A stretch of DNA of 64,000 bases from Strobilurus pachycystidiatus (lineage: Eukaryota > Basidiomycota > Agaricomycetes > Agaricales > Physalacriaceae). The first letter of the stretch is position 1, and each line of letters opens with the position of its first letter. Shown here in pieces: positions 35,531-45,164 of this stretch. The notes under the pieces are model-generated. The model was not told the DNA's origin. It searched no databases and saw only the letters and a program-made list of their open reading frames with translations. The DNA is taken from positions 4,774,001 through 4,838,000 of the forward strand of contig JAHLMK010000001.1 in assembly GCA_019915135.1 (NCBI GenBank). The letters run 5' to 3'. Made by a program: the position numbers and the translations under genes.

Positions 35531-36183
35531 CCCTTATTTCGGCGGTGTGTCTCTGTCTCTCCAAATTTCCCTTCAGCAGCCAGGCTCCGCATCAATTTCT
35601 TCTGCAAGCATGACTTATTCTTCATCAGAGCTCATCCAGCTTACTCAGTTACACACTCTCTCCGTGGAAAAGAGTCGCCCTGCACAACGCTGCGGGGAAC
35701 TCGGTGATCACTGGTGAATTGAACATCCGGTCGTCCCGCTGAGTACTAGACTCTAGTAGAGCCCTTACTCAACAATAAATACTGGAACTTCGAAGTCCCG
35801 ATGCTTCAACTTGGCATACGGAATTTTTCGACATGGAAGTCTGGCTACCAGAGACCCAGACCTGGGAAGCGCCAGACTGTATTGTTGTATTGAAGTATGC
35901 GCTTCGACCGGTGTTAGTTGACTTATACTTGGTCTTTGCGACCTTTCACCAATAGCAAACCAAATGTACAAAGAATATCTGGAAGCATACTACGGTAACT
36001 ACCAAAGCAACGTATATAAGATATAATCTACAAGCATATTACACAGACATGCAGTGGCCGACTCCGCGTCCCGCCACATGATCATCAGTCAACCAGCAGA
36101 TTAGTATGTACATTGTCAACCACAAGAACCTCTTCAATCCAAAAAGTCATGCTATATATCGATGGTCCATGCATGATGCACTG
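35531..36183. other. Intergenic region between the TIR element and CK1
   Basis: About 650 bases with no motif-bearing frame on either strand. It probably includes the 3' untranslated region of the kinase gene. Confidence 0.4.
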
Positions 36184-37606
36184 CTACCGCTTCCCATGAC
36201 GATGAGTCGTCTTGCTCTCACCACCCCCGCTGGCATTCTCAAGCCTTCGCTTCCGGCATGCTTCGCAGAACCGGCCACCTGTCACCTCCTCTTCGGCCGG
36301 TAACGTTGCTCCTGACGTCTCTAATGTTGGTGACGAGGGTGCCGGCACTGTCCAATCGAATTCTCCGTCATACTCTACGCCAGTGCGAGCTGCCAAACCC
36401 CGGAATAGGTCCCTCAGGCCATCGTAGTCTGGTAGGTCGTCGAACGACAGCGTGCGAGCATAACTGCATATAATGAAATCAGGGTCAGACCGGGAGGAAA
36501 GGATGATGCGGGGAAAAGGAGGCGTACCGGTACAAGACGTCAAACTCTGGAGGAAGCCCCTGCGTCAAGGTCTCCTCTGCCTTGAGCTTCGCGTCGCGTA
36601 TAATGTTCCAGGTAGCGGTGACAGGGTTGTAAGGTGGATATTCTGTGGGAGAAGTCAATTGTTGGTGGAAGCGACCTCATTAGCGAGGTGCGACGTACCA
36701 GGGGTTCCTGGTGGAGGGTGTGTTGGCGCCCTTAGCTTCCTCCAGGGTAGAGTGCCCCTCAGAAAATAAATGAGCATGTATGCCAGCGACTCGAGGTCGT
36801 CCCTTCGTGATGATTCTGAAAATGAGGCTCAGGCGAATGGAATATGCTGAGCGGCGCAGTACGCACCTACACCCAGATGGGTGTTTATAGCGGCAAATAG
36901 CGAAGTGCCCACTCCATGTACATCATCCTGCTTGTATGGGATGTGCATCGCCGTCCGAGAGTCGCGAAACTTCTTCGCTAGGCCAAAGTCAATGATGTTG
37001 ACCTGCTTTGCCGCCTTGCCGGTGCCCATGACAAAGTTGGCAGGCTTTATGTCGCGGTGGAGGAGTGAATGGGAGTGGATGTACTGTATCCGGGATATCT
37101 GGAGGCAAATCGCGTTAGGCCTCGTGTGATGGTGCTAGAAGACGACGCACCAGTTGATCAGCAAGCAGCAGCACTGTTTTGAGGGAGAAGCAGCGGTTGC
37201 ACATTCGGAAAAGATCCTCCAGCGACGGACCGAGGAGGTCAATGACCATCACATTGTAGTCGCCCTGCTTGCCCGAATACATGATCCAGGGCACGCCGGG
37301 GCCGCCCATCAGGCGCTTGTATATCTGCGACTCGAGGACGAGCGGGGAAGGGCCCTGGTGGTGCTGGACTTCGGCATCCGAGTGGCGCCGTCGTCGTCGT
37401 CTCGGCTCTGAGGGCTCGAGTTTGATGGCCACCGCCTTGCCGGCGACGTTGTGGCTGCCCAGAAAAACAGTGCCGCAGCCACCGTTGGCAATCTCTTGCT
37501 CGAGGCGGTATTTTCCGCCAAACGTGTATTCCATCGTCGGCGCGGTCGGGGTGGGCGGCAAACAAGCGGGCGTGGGAGATTCTATCGCGTATGCGCTTGT
37601 TGACAA
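36184..37606 (-). CDS. Casein kinase 1 family Ser/Thr kinase, divergent
   Basis: CK1-family protein kinase, 399 residues, five exons (37151-37606, 36867-37098, 36699-36815, 36528-36642, 36184-36463). Kinase motifs: glycine loop [13 protein letters not shown], beta-3 lysine [24 protein letters not shown], catalytic loop [22 protein letters not shown], the CK1 hallmark [18 protein letters not shown] and [10 protein letters not shown]. Between the beta-3 lysine and helix C there is an extra basic segment ([17 protein letters not shown]) not usual in CK1. The C-terminal tail is short and basic, with no palmitoylation-type Cys pair, so plasma-membrane anchoring as in yeast Yck1/2 is not supported. 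Likely a nuclear or cytosolic paralogue. Confidence 0.9.
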
Positions 37607-38470
37607 TGTGACTGCCTGCCAGTGCCCTTCGCGATATCGTGACCTGTATGACTAAGACTATCTAGATGGATTTGGTCGGCGCCAGATGCGAGTAGACGTC
37701 GAGCTCGCTGGCAAAGATAGTGATCAAGCTGTAGCTGGGCCCACCTTGCTTGGTTCCGAGCATTCTGGAGCACTCTTGTACGTTTCCTGATATCGCCGCT
37801 GGCCTCCGATCTGCTGCCCTCTCACCTGGCTTATCGGATGCCTCGCTACTGCTGTCAAAGGCTGAAATCGATTCAGTAACGTGGTCGATTCGTGGCCTCC
37901 AGTTTCACTCTGTGCTCCAACTCAACTCTAACTATCTGGGGGATACCTGACGCCGAGCTCGTTTCTGTCGGCGAAACCTTGGATTTGCATTCGAGTCTGC
38001 TGGCACCTCATAGAACACAGGATCTGCGGTACAATCTACTGGGGATTGGTCTACCTTGATTCGGCGCTCAAGTGAGGAGCCCTGGACAGAACCCGTCACC
38101 GTACCGCAGCTATGTGCGGCGGTTGTAGGCGCAAGTAATTACGCATCAATTTACCGCCCGCAATCCGAATCTTCACATACCTGAATTGATGCTTTGATCT
38201 TCATCTTGGCCATCTGTTAGTCTATCGCTCTAGACGTCGGTGCTAGATACAGTGACATGCGCATCCGAGTCGGGAAGTTCTTCTTGGTTTCCATTCCACA
38301 ATGCAGTAAGATTCTCAGCCGCAGATTCTCTCTCTTCAGCTCAGGTTCTGAAGTATTGTTCAACAGAATCGAAGCACTCACCTTCAAGTAGCGCACTGTC
38401 AACGTTGAAGTCTTGGAATGCTCCTCGGCCAGTCCATGGGGCAGGGGTGTATACAACCAAGACCAGACCA
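37607..38470. other. Intergenic region between CK1 and the twinfilin fragment
   Basis: Contains a plus-strand open frame (37750-37950, 66 codons) without a recognised motif. No gene is called. It probably includes the CK1 promoter. Confidence 0.35.
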
Positions 38471-38479
38471 ATTAGAAGA

Positions 38480-38860
38480 AGTGGCATAGGTACCGCCGTT
38501 TCGAGGAGAGGAGTGTGGCCAAGCAAAGAATGCATACTTATACGGCTTGTCGTAGGGAAGAGGGGCAGTTTCCAAGTCGTAATTCCAGTCAGTCCATCCT
38601 AACTTGAAAGTTCCCGTTCTGTAATCGACAGTCAATATCAATGTCGACTTGGATAAACAAGTCATAAATCGGCCATAAGATTAGTAACGATGTCCGTGCT
38701 TTCTCCTTGACTTCCATTCCATCGGCATACTTCCGGCTTTGCGGTGGTGACACCACCGGCGCCGCGGCCAAGTGCTCTGCGGCGCGCACTGTGGCCATCC
38801 CCTTCTCTTGCTCGGACATCTGCTTCGGCGGGTCACCCTTCTTAGATGCACCGCATTGTA
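38480..38860 (-). pseudogene. Decayed twinfilin fragment
   Basis: Homologous at DNA and protein level to the middle of the twinfilin gene at 41029-42239: MSEQEKGMATVRAAE against MSEQEKEMATVRAAE, and YAFFAWPHSSPR against YAFFAWPHSSRR. The stretch upstream (HLRRV) also matches, with a one-base loss. The segment equivalent to a twinfilin intron is still present, so this is a DNA copy and not a retrocopy. The AG acceptor of that intron has mutated (ATATTG against ACATAG). Both ends of the gene are missing and frames are broken. It lies on the same strand about 3 kb from the fuller copy, with the F-box-like gene between them. Confidence 0.82.
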
Positions 38861-39076
38861 CGCATAATATGACTATGGTCCGATTGGAGATGGATCAATG
38901 GCAGAAAATAGCAGAGTGCAAGTCCGCGCTCCTTGTATGCATGCTCTTGAGTAGTCGCACTCCGGCGTTTTTGGGCACGGCGTCTGTGCGACTATGTCGA
39001 TGTATTATTTTTTCGGGGTACATGTAAGTGAAGTATTCTATTCTATTAGAAGGTGGTAATGATTAGAGGGGAATGA

Positions 39077-40720
39077 TCAGACAATGCAATTGAATTCGAA
39101 GCCATCTCCGTCTTCCTCCGCCAGTACTACACTGGGTTCCTTCAAAATGAAGCCCTCCAACCCAAAGCGCGCGAGGGCCGCGTCGACCTCCAGCACACCG
39201 CCATCGTATTCCGCGTAATCGACCTCGATCCGCTTCAGCTCCTTTACGCCTTCTATACCAGACCGACGCGAGACAATCATCTCAGCGAAGGCTTTCGTCA
39301 ATAGAACACCCTCCCTGCCCTTAATTACCAGACTCTCCAACGATGGTGCGATTGGCTTTTCCTTGGTGGCGGTCAAGGCCGTACTCATATCGGTTAAATC
39401 GAAGAAGTCCGCGATGACAAGCTCCAGCCGACTGATACTCTTCGTTTCTTCCAGCATCCGGACCAACACAGCGATCTCATCATCGCTGTTATCCGCACTG
39501 GTGAAAGAAACGTCGGTAATTTGCTGACCGTGCAACACGATGAGGGACGTCCCCGGGATGTAGTTGAAAACGGCGTCAAGAGGATCGTCCGAGTGGTACT
39601 TCAATTTCTTGAGACTAGGGAGCGTGAGCTTGCCACAGAAGTCCCGAATAGCCTGTCCCGGACCGCGTATCGACAGCTCCTCCAGATGGGCGAGTTGGAA
39701 GGGTGCCCGAGCACTCGGCAATTCCTCGCCAAGAGTAAGCACGACGGACTTCAAATTTTTGGCCAGGTTCAGGATATTCAGGTTGATGCTGTTGTTGGTG
39801 CGGAAGGCATCTCCGCCGAGACAATGGTAGTGTAGGAGTCTATCCCAGTGGATGCTAAAGCTGCCCAGAGCGATTGGATCTGCAGTGGTGATGGACTGCA
39901 GCACCGGTGCTGCGTTGTGCTGAAAAATGGTAATGGCCGGATCGGCGCCAGTGCCAGCGGGCATGTCACTGTCGGTGTTTTCAAAGTCAAGGCGAACCTT
40001 TTCCAAGGAACGGAACGGACCCGGCGCGTTAACGAATTCCCTGTACATTTCGAAAGGAATGGCGAAATTGGCGGATTTCCAGCGATGGCAGGACATCAGG
40101 AGGGTTGGGAATGCGCGATGGCTCGTTAACGAGTGATCGGAGCTAAAGAGATGGAGAGACAGTCCGTGGCCCATCGAGCGGGAAAGGTAGAGATCCAGGA
40201 GGTACACCAAGGACGTATTGTCTGGGTAGGAGTCGAAGTCCAATGAAACTTCGGTCCACAGCTGGGGTGTGGCCAACGCCACACTCCTCCAGCTCGAAGA
40301 CACCTGAGACACAGCCCATGCTGGGCTGTCCATGCGTAGACTATCATCGATGGTCCCTTGACGGAGCTCCATGAACGTCGGGACGGGAGTCTGTCTGGCG
40401 ACAGCGAGGAAAATCTCAGATAAGATTTCCCGAGGGACCCCACGGACTGGATGGAGTGTCTTCGCCGCAAGAGAAATCTGCAAATCGAGCGCCTGCTGCT
40501 CGCCCTCAAATTCTTGCGCCTTGCTCTTCATGAGAGCTATGATGTCTGCAAGATACGCCGAATGTTCCTTGCCAGATTTTACGAACCCTTCCAAGTCGTG
40601 TTTCTCGGCCCCAAAGGGGCTATCATTGGTGCGAAGGAGCTCGCCGATACGAATCAACAGATAGTCATTGGGCGAAGGCCCTTGAACGTGCTGGTCGAAT
40701 CCGCAGTTTGCGCAAGCCAT
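39077..40720 (-). CDS. F-box-like domain protein
   Basis: Single-exon gene of 547 residues, typical of the very large Agaricomycete F-box-like families. An N-terminal coiled region (YLADIIALMKSKAQEFEGEQ) leads into the F-box-like motif LHPVRGVPREILSEIFLAVA, then AWAVSQVSSSWRSVALATPQLWTEVSLDF, the usual continuation in this family. The rest consists of leucine-rich-repeat-like segments (LAHLEELSIRG, LTLPSLKKLKYH). In the family the F-box recruits Skp1 of an SCF ubiquitin ligase and the repeats choose the target. The substrate is unknown. The start is the first Met after an upstream stop and begins MACANCGFDQH. Confidence 0.85.
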   Translation of the reverse strand: MACANCGFDQHVQGPSPNDYLLIRIGELLRTNDSPFGAEKHDLEGFVKSGKEHSAYLADIIALMKSKAQEFEGEQQALDLQISLAAKTLHPVRGVPREILSEIFLAVARQTPVPTFMELRQGTIDDSLRMDSPAWAVSQVSSSWRSVALATPQLWTEVSLDFDSYPDNTSLVYLLDLYLSRSMGHGLSLHLFSSDHSLTSHRAFPTLLMSCHRWKSANFAIPFEMYREFVNAPGPFRSLEKVRLDFENTDSDMPAGTGADPAITIFQHNAAPVLQSITTADPIALGSFSIHWDRLLHYHCLGGDAFRTNNSINLNILNLAKNLKSVVLTLGEELPSARAPFQLAHLEELSIRGPGQAIRDFCGKLTLPSLKKLKYHSDDPLDAVFNYIPGTSLIVLHGQQITDVSFTSADNSDDEIAVLVRMLEETKSISRLELVIADFFDLTDMSTALTATKEKPIAPSLESLVIKGREGVLLTKAFAEMIVSRRSGIEGVKELKRIEVDYAEYDGGVLEVDAALARFGLEGFILKEPSVVLAEEDGDGFEFNCIV

Positions 40721-41028
40721 TGATTGTCTGTTATGAGATGAGAATTATTCGAAAGAAGGGGTATAGATGACTTGCGAGTTGGCAAAAGTTGGCAACGATA
40801 AGATGGTGGTTACTCGCAAAGGGAAAATCATCACCGGGAAATCAAGTATGAGCAATTGAGACACTAGCACGCGAGCGGGAGCCGATCATTGGCTAGATAT
40901 ATTACCGCGCATTTATCTGCCGCCACTACATCAGTGATACTCGTTTGCAGCAAGTACTTTCCTAGTTCCGATTTTCCAGGTACATATAATGATTACAACA
41001 GCCAGTGTCCTTGATTCTAGTTATCCAT

Positions 41029-42239
41029 TCATCTACGTCTCGGAGGGCCTTTCGGCCTTGCAAAGGGTTTTCTTCTCACCCGCATCCAATTTGTTGCCCG
41101 CTGGCTCTGTCTTCAAGCCCCAACTCCGTCTTGAGGTAATCCTCGTTCGATCCTGAGGATCCGAAGTTTCAACCTTACGCGCTACCAACGTAGAAGTTTT
41201 GACTGCTCCTTTGCCAGTAATGGGTGGTCAACGAGCCAGAAGAATAGATCATCCTGAACTTGACAGGCGATTGAGAGGGACAGGAGTATATGAAGACTGG
41301 ATCAAGGTTAGTGTGTTACAGCTGATGCAATGAGATACGTACCGATGTCGCGACGCGAGGAATGTGGCCAAGCGAAGAAGGCATAGCATGGTTCATCACG
41401 GGGAAGAGCGGCACCCAACTCGTCTGCGGTGGGATTACCAGTGGATTTGACTTCTAAACTTTCCGCTTTGGAGTCGATAGTCTATGTCATTGTCAGCATG
41501 AAGAAACAAGTGAGATATAAGGCTAACCAAGACGACGAGGCCAGTATCTTCTCCCTCGTCAAGCTTCTTCAGGGCGGCTTCCACTCCATCGGCCCACTTC
41601 CAACCGACGGGCGTGGATCTGACGTGGCTGGCTTCGTATGTAACACCACCGGCTGAACGCTCCGCGGCGCGCACCGTAGCCATCTCCTTCTCTTGCTCAG
41701 ACATAGGTTTCGGTGCCGCGACACTTCTCAGATGTGCGGCGTAGGCATCGGAAGTCAGGTCTGCTTTGGATGTAGCAAAGATTGTGTCGGTGAACAAGGT
41801 CGATCCGAGCGCCCTCAGAAGAGCACTGCGCGACGACGCGTATATCATCTGTTGCACAATGAGCGCTGTATATTGGATCCCAAGCCTAGCGGTGTACCTT
41901 GTCTCGTACTTTGGCGGAATCAGGAACATAGTATATGACCAGCCATTCGGCAGGAGGGTCGTCAAGTTTGGTCAGAATATACGCAGGAACGTCATCTTGA
42001 ATAACGTCTGGGCCAGCCAGTTTATCCAAGTCTTCTGACAGAGTTCCCTCAACGGGTACAGAGAGTGCATGGATCAGTGATTCTGGGATGATGGTCAAAT
42101 ATTGACATCGCAAACGTTGGAAGATGAGTATACCATTCTGAACTGAGACCTTCAAAAACCTGACATTCTTGGAGTCTACGGCAGCTGAGAACTCGGCTGC
42201 CAATTCGGGCGAGACGCCAATTCCAGAGGTAGCCGACAT
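41029..42239 (-). pseudogene. Twinfilin with intact 5' part and broken 3' end
   Basis: Actin-monomer-binding and capping-protein-binding twinfilin with two ADF-homology domains. Exons 1-4 are clean: MSATSGIGVSPELAAEF, VRFLKVSVQN, AEWLVIYYVPDSAKVRDK, IFATSKADLTSDAYAAHLR, KPMSEQEKEMATVRAAERSA, CYAFFAWPHSSRRDI. In the last exon the reading frame ends early at a TAA (41175-41177) after FYVGSA. Remnants of the missing part are readable in other frames: ARKVETSDPQ, EDYLKTELGLED and the basic tail PFARPKGPPRRR with its stop at 41029. At least four indels within about 200 bases are needed to join them. Either the gene has lost its C-terminal tail or the 3' end is mis-assembled. Typed as pseudogene with that reservation. 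Confidence 0.75.
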
Positions 42240-43657
42240 GAGTGTTCGTGACGAGAGGGACCAGGACAACGGCGTTCGGATTCCGGCCCGTTGATCCTTT
42301 GGCCACGTGGTGCGGCCTTTATATTTCGAAATTTTCCTCTTCCTGCCTTTGTTTTGTGCCACCACCACGACGTGTTCCTCTTGTGAGTTTCTCTTTCCAG
42401 ACCCTTCTCAGTGATGATTCAACATATAACCATACTTTACCACATTCCGAATTCAAACTGTGGAATACTTTATCGATTTCAGCCTTGTCTGAATTTTTCT
42501 TGCCTTTGACGTTGCTCGAACTACCTCTGACCTCTTTTCCCCTCCTCTAGGTCCGTCGTGGGACTCGGGCACTTCTACTACTTGTGAGTCAGGTCTTCCA
42601 CACGCCGGCCGTATGATGAAGCCTATTCGATGGGCGGACAGACTGCACCTTTGTCTACACCAAAGTCTCCCGTGTACAAAGTGGAGATGGACGGAGGTGC
42701 CTGTTGAAATGCATCGAACTCTGACTTCTCCGGCGTGTATCTTGTTGCCAATTCTGAATGCTCATACCTCCCTCGCCAGGTCGTTGCTCTTATCCTATTA
42801 TGCACATGGTCCCAATTTATGAAAAACGCTTTCTTTTTTCCGACCAACGATCAAACCGCGCATTTTACTCCCACCGGCATGAAAAGTGACCGCGACATTG
42901 ACAAATTTCGGCGATACACCACACCTCTGTTATACGGCAGTGACAATGATCAGGCTCCTCAGCGCCCCTACAAGTTGTACTTCAAGTTACACCAGTCCGT
43001 CGTTTGCCGAAACATGGCGCTGACGGGTTTATCTACGAATCATTTGCATTGTCACTGGACATCCACAGTCAAAGGAACTAGAAGGCTGTTCCCTCCCTGT
43101 TCCCTGATTCGCATCTCAAAGCCCCCGCAGCATTGCTCGGACTCTCAAACACGAACAATCTTCCATACTTACTGCGCGAATGGAACCACGGTCGATAGAC
43201 AATATGTTTCTCAACCCATGCCTGAGGTAGCTGATGGCATTCTAGTTCCTTGCCATGAGCACCATGTCCACCAGCCGGCAAAGAGCCACTACAAACCCAA
43301 GAAATTCTCGCGTATGCATCGGTGGGGAAACATGGCGCGCTCTATTTCGAAGTCTTGATCAGAGAGTAAGCTTTCCGTGCGTCCACCCCTACCGGACTGC
43401 TACACTGACGATTATTCGATCGCGACCAAGGCGGTGCTCCCATGTAAGATCGCAGCGATGTTGGTCGCGACATTGGCATGATAATTCGACGAGTGGCACT
43501 GCGCAGCTCAGACTGTGAAACAGAACCTTTCTTTTGAACCCAATAAATAGGACGTCGTCGACTGCGACCTCTTCTCGTCATTCATTCTTCATTCCTTCTG
43601 CCAGTGGCACGGAGTCCTTATCATTTGTTAACTTTTCTTTCTCTTCTTTACGATAGG
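42240..43657. other. Intergenic region between twinfilin and RTA1-like genes
   Basis: About 1.4 kb shared by two divergent genes. Next to twinfilin are a CCACGTGG palindrome (42303-42310) and a TATA-like CTTTATATTTC (about 42318-42328, read from the minus strand as AAATATAAAG), about 80 bases before its start. A 207-codon plus-strand frame (42735-43358) has no domain, no matching exons and unusual His/Cys content; I do not call it a gene. Confidence 0.4.
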
Positions 43658-45059
43658 ATGTCTTCTTTGAATGGTGGGCCTTTTCCCACTTCCTGTTGTT
43701 CACTCGGTGTTGACTCCGTTCAGTCACAGAGATTGTCGCAAACGTCTTCGCAGAGTTGGCGAATACCCAAGAGCTCGACCCCACTGCTCAGTACGGGTAC
43801 ATTCCCACCCGCGCTGTTTGTTACACCTTCGTTGTTCTCTTCGGGATCTCGACGTGTGAGGACTTTGTCCGGCAACTCCGTTCCGCTGACTGACCTGTCG
43901 TTGAAGTGGCGCACCTATTCCAAGGCATGTACTACCGCATGTGGTGGACAATTCCTACGATCATCCTTGCTGGATGTCTCGAGACCCTTGGATGGAGTGG
44001 ACGTCTCTGGTCGAGCTTCTCTCCGCTGCTTAGCGATCCTTACATGATTCAGTAAGCTGCGCCGAGTCGCGTCTTCCACTGAACGCAAGTTTATAAATCT
44101 GATGACACCTTTTTCAGAATCGTTTCAACTATCATTGGACCTACTCCGCTGGTTGCTGCCAACTTCATAATCCTTGGAGTTCTCATTCAGATCTTGGGAC
44201 CTGTGTACAGTCGTCTCAGTCCACGCAATTGTACGTCTATACCTGCTCCTTGAACTCAAGTTTGCATGACTGAATCACAGCGTACAGATTCTCGTATCTT
44301 TTTAACATGCGTGTGTGACGAGCCCATCCAGCACCTCTCCATCTGACGCAAACACATAGGATATCATCTCTCTCGTCGTTCAAGGCGCTGGAGGCGGCAT
44401 TGCGGCAAGCTTCACCGATATCGACGCTATCAATTCCGGCGCCCATATCATGCTTGGCGGGATCGTCTTCCAACTTGGTAGGTCCTCCTCAACCATCTCT
44501 AAATGCAAATGATTTCAAATATCTCTGCAGTAATCATCGTCTTCTACATGATCCTTGCGGCAGAGTTCCTCTTCCGCTACTTTCACGATAGTCCTATCCG
44601 GGGCGATCCTGCCAACCAAAGTCTGGATACCCTTCACGCCGACTTCCGCGGTGACTTGGACACTAAGCTGAAGGCCATGGTCTGCGCATTGGCATTCAAC
44701 ATTCTATGTCTCTTCATCCGGTAAGTTCTCGAGCTCCTGACTCCCTTCCGAGTCTGACACGTTCTAACTTCTCTGCAGTTCCATCTACCGTACAATCGAG
44801 TTGGCATCCGGGTGGGATGGCACCGTCATCAAGACACAGATATACTTCAGTGAGTGTTGAATTCGACAGAGCTGGTGGCGTGTATTGATAGTAGTATTCA
44901 GACGTTCTAGACGGCGCCATGGTCATCCTGGGGATTTACACGTTGAATTTCGCGCACCCCGGATATCTCATCGGCCGGGACATGGGCAAGTCTGTCTTGG
45001 CATTGAGGAAGGATTCTCGTAGCTCTGAGGACTCTGGAATTGCGATGTATCAAGTTTGA
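43658..45059 (+). CDS. RTA1-like seven-helix membrane protein
   Basis: Fungal lipid-translocating exporter family (RTA1, RSB1, YER185W group), thought to affect sphingoid base or sterol drug tolerance at the plasma membrane. The first exon is 16 nt (MSSLN). It joins to EIVANVFAELANTQELDPTAQYG, then AVCYTFVVLFGIST and MYYRMWWTIPTIILAGCLETLGWSGR. Family motifs follow: IIGPTPLVAANFIILGVLIQILGPVYSRL, DIISLVVQGAGGGIAAS, GAHIMLGGIVFQL, FNILCLFIRSIYRTIELASGW and NVLDGAMVILGIYTLNFAHPG. About ten exons with canonical splice sites. The end is MYQV with TGA at 45057-45059. A decayed paralogue lies at 61150-62020. Confidence 0.9.
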
Positions 45060-45164
45060 AGTGATATTATACATGCGATGATTCAATAAGTTACAGTTGT
45101 TATATAGTTAATGTGCATGTCAACACGCGCGTGTATGTGCGGTCCAGCCCACCCAGGCTCGAAA

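Noticed and set aside
37750..37950. 66-codon plus-strand frame upstream of CK1
   Set aside because: The ordered product (FPDIAAGLRSAAL...LSDASLLLSKAEID) looks protein-like, but I could not find matching exons or a family; too weak to call.
42735..43358. 207-codon open frame on the plus strand upstream of the RTA1-like gene
   Set aside because: No domain, no splice-compatible neighbours, biased His/Cys/Pro content and no start context; it overlaps the promoter region of two genes. Most likely a chance open frame.
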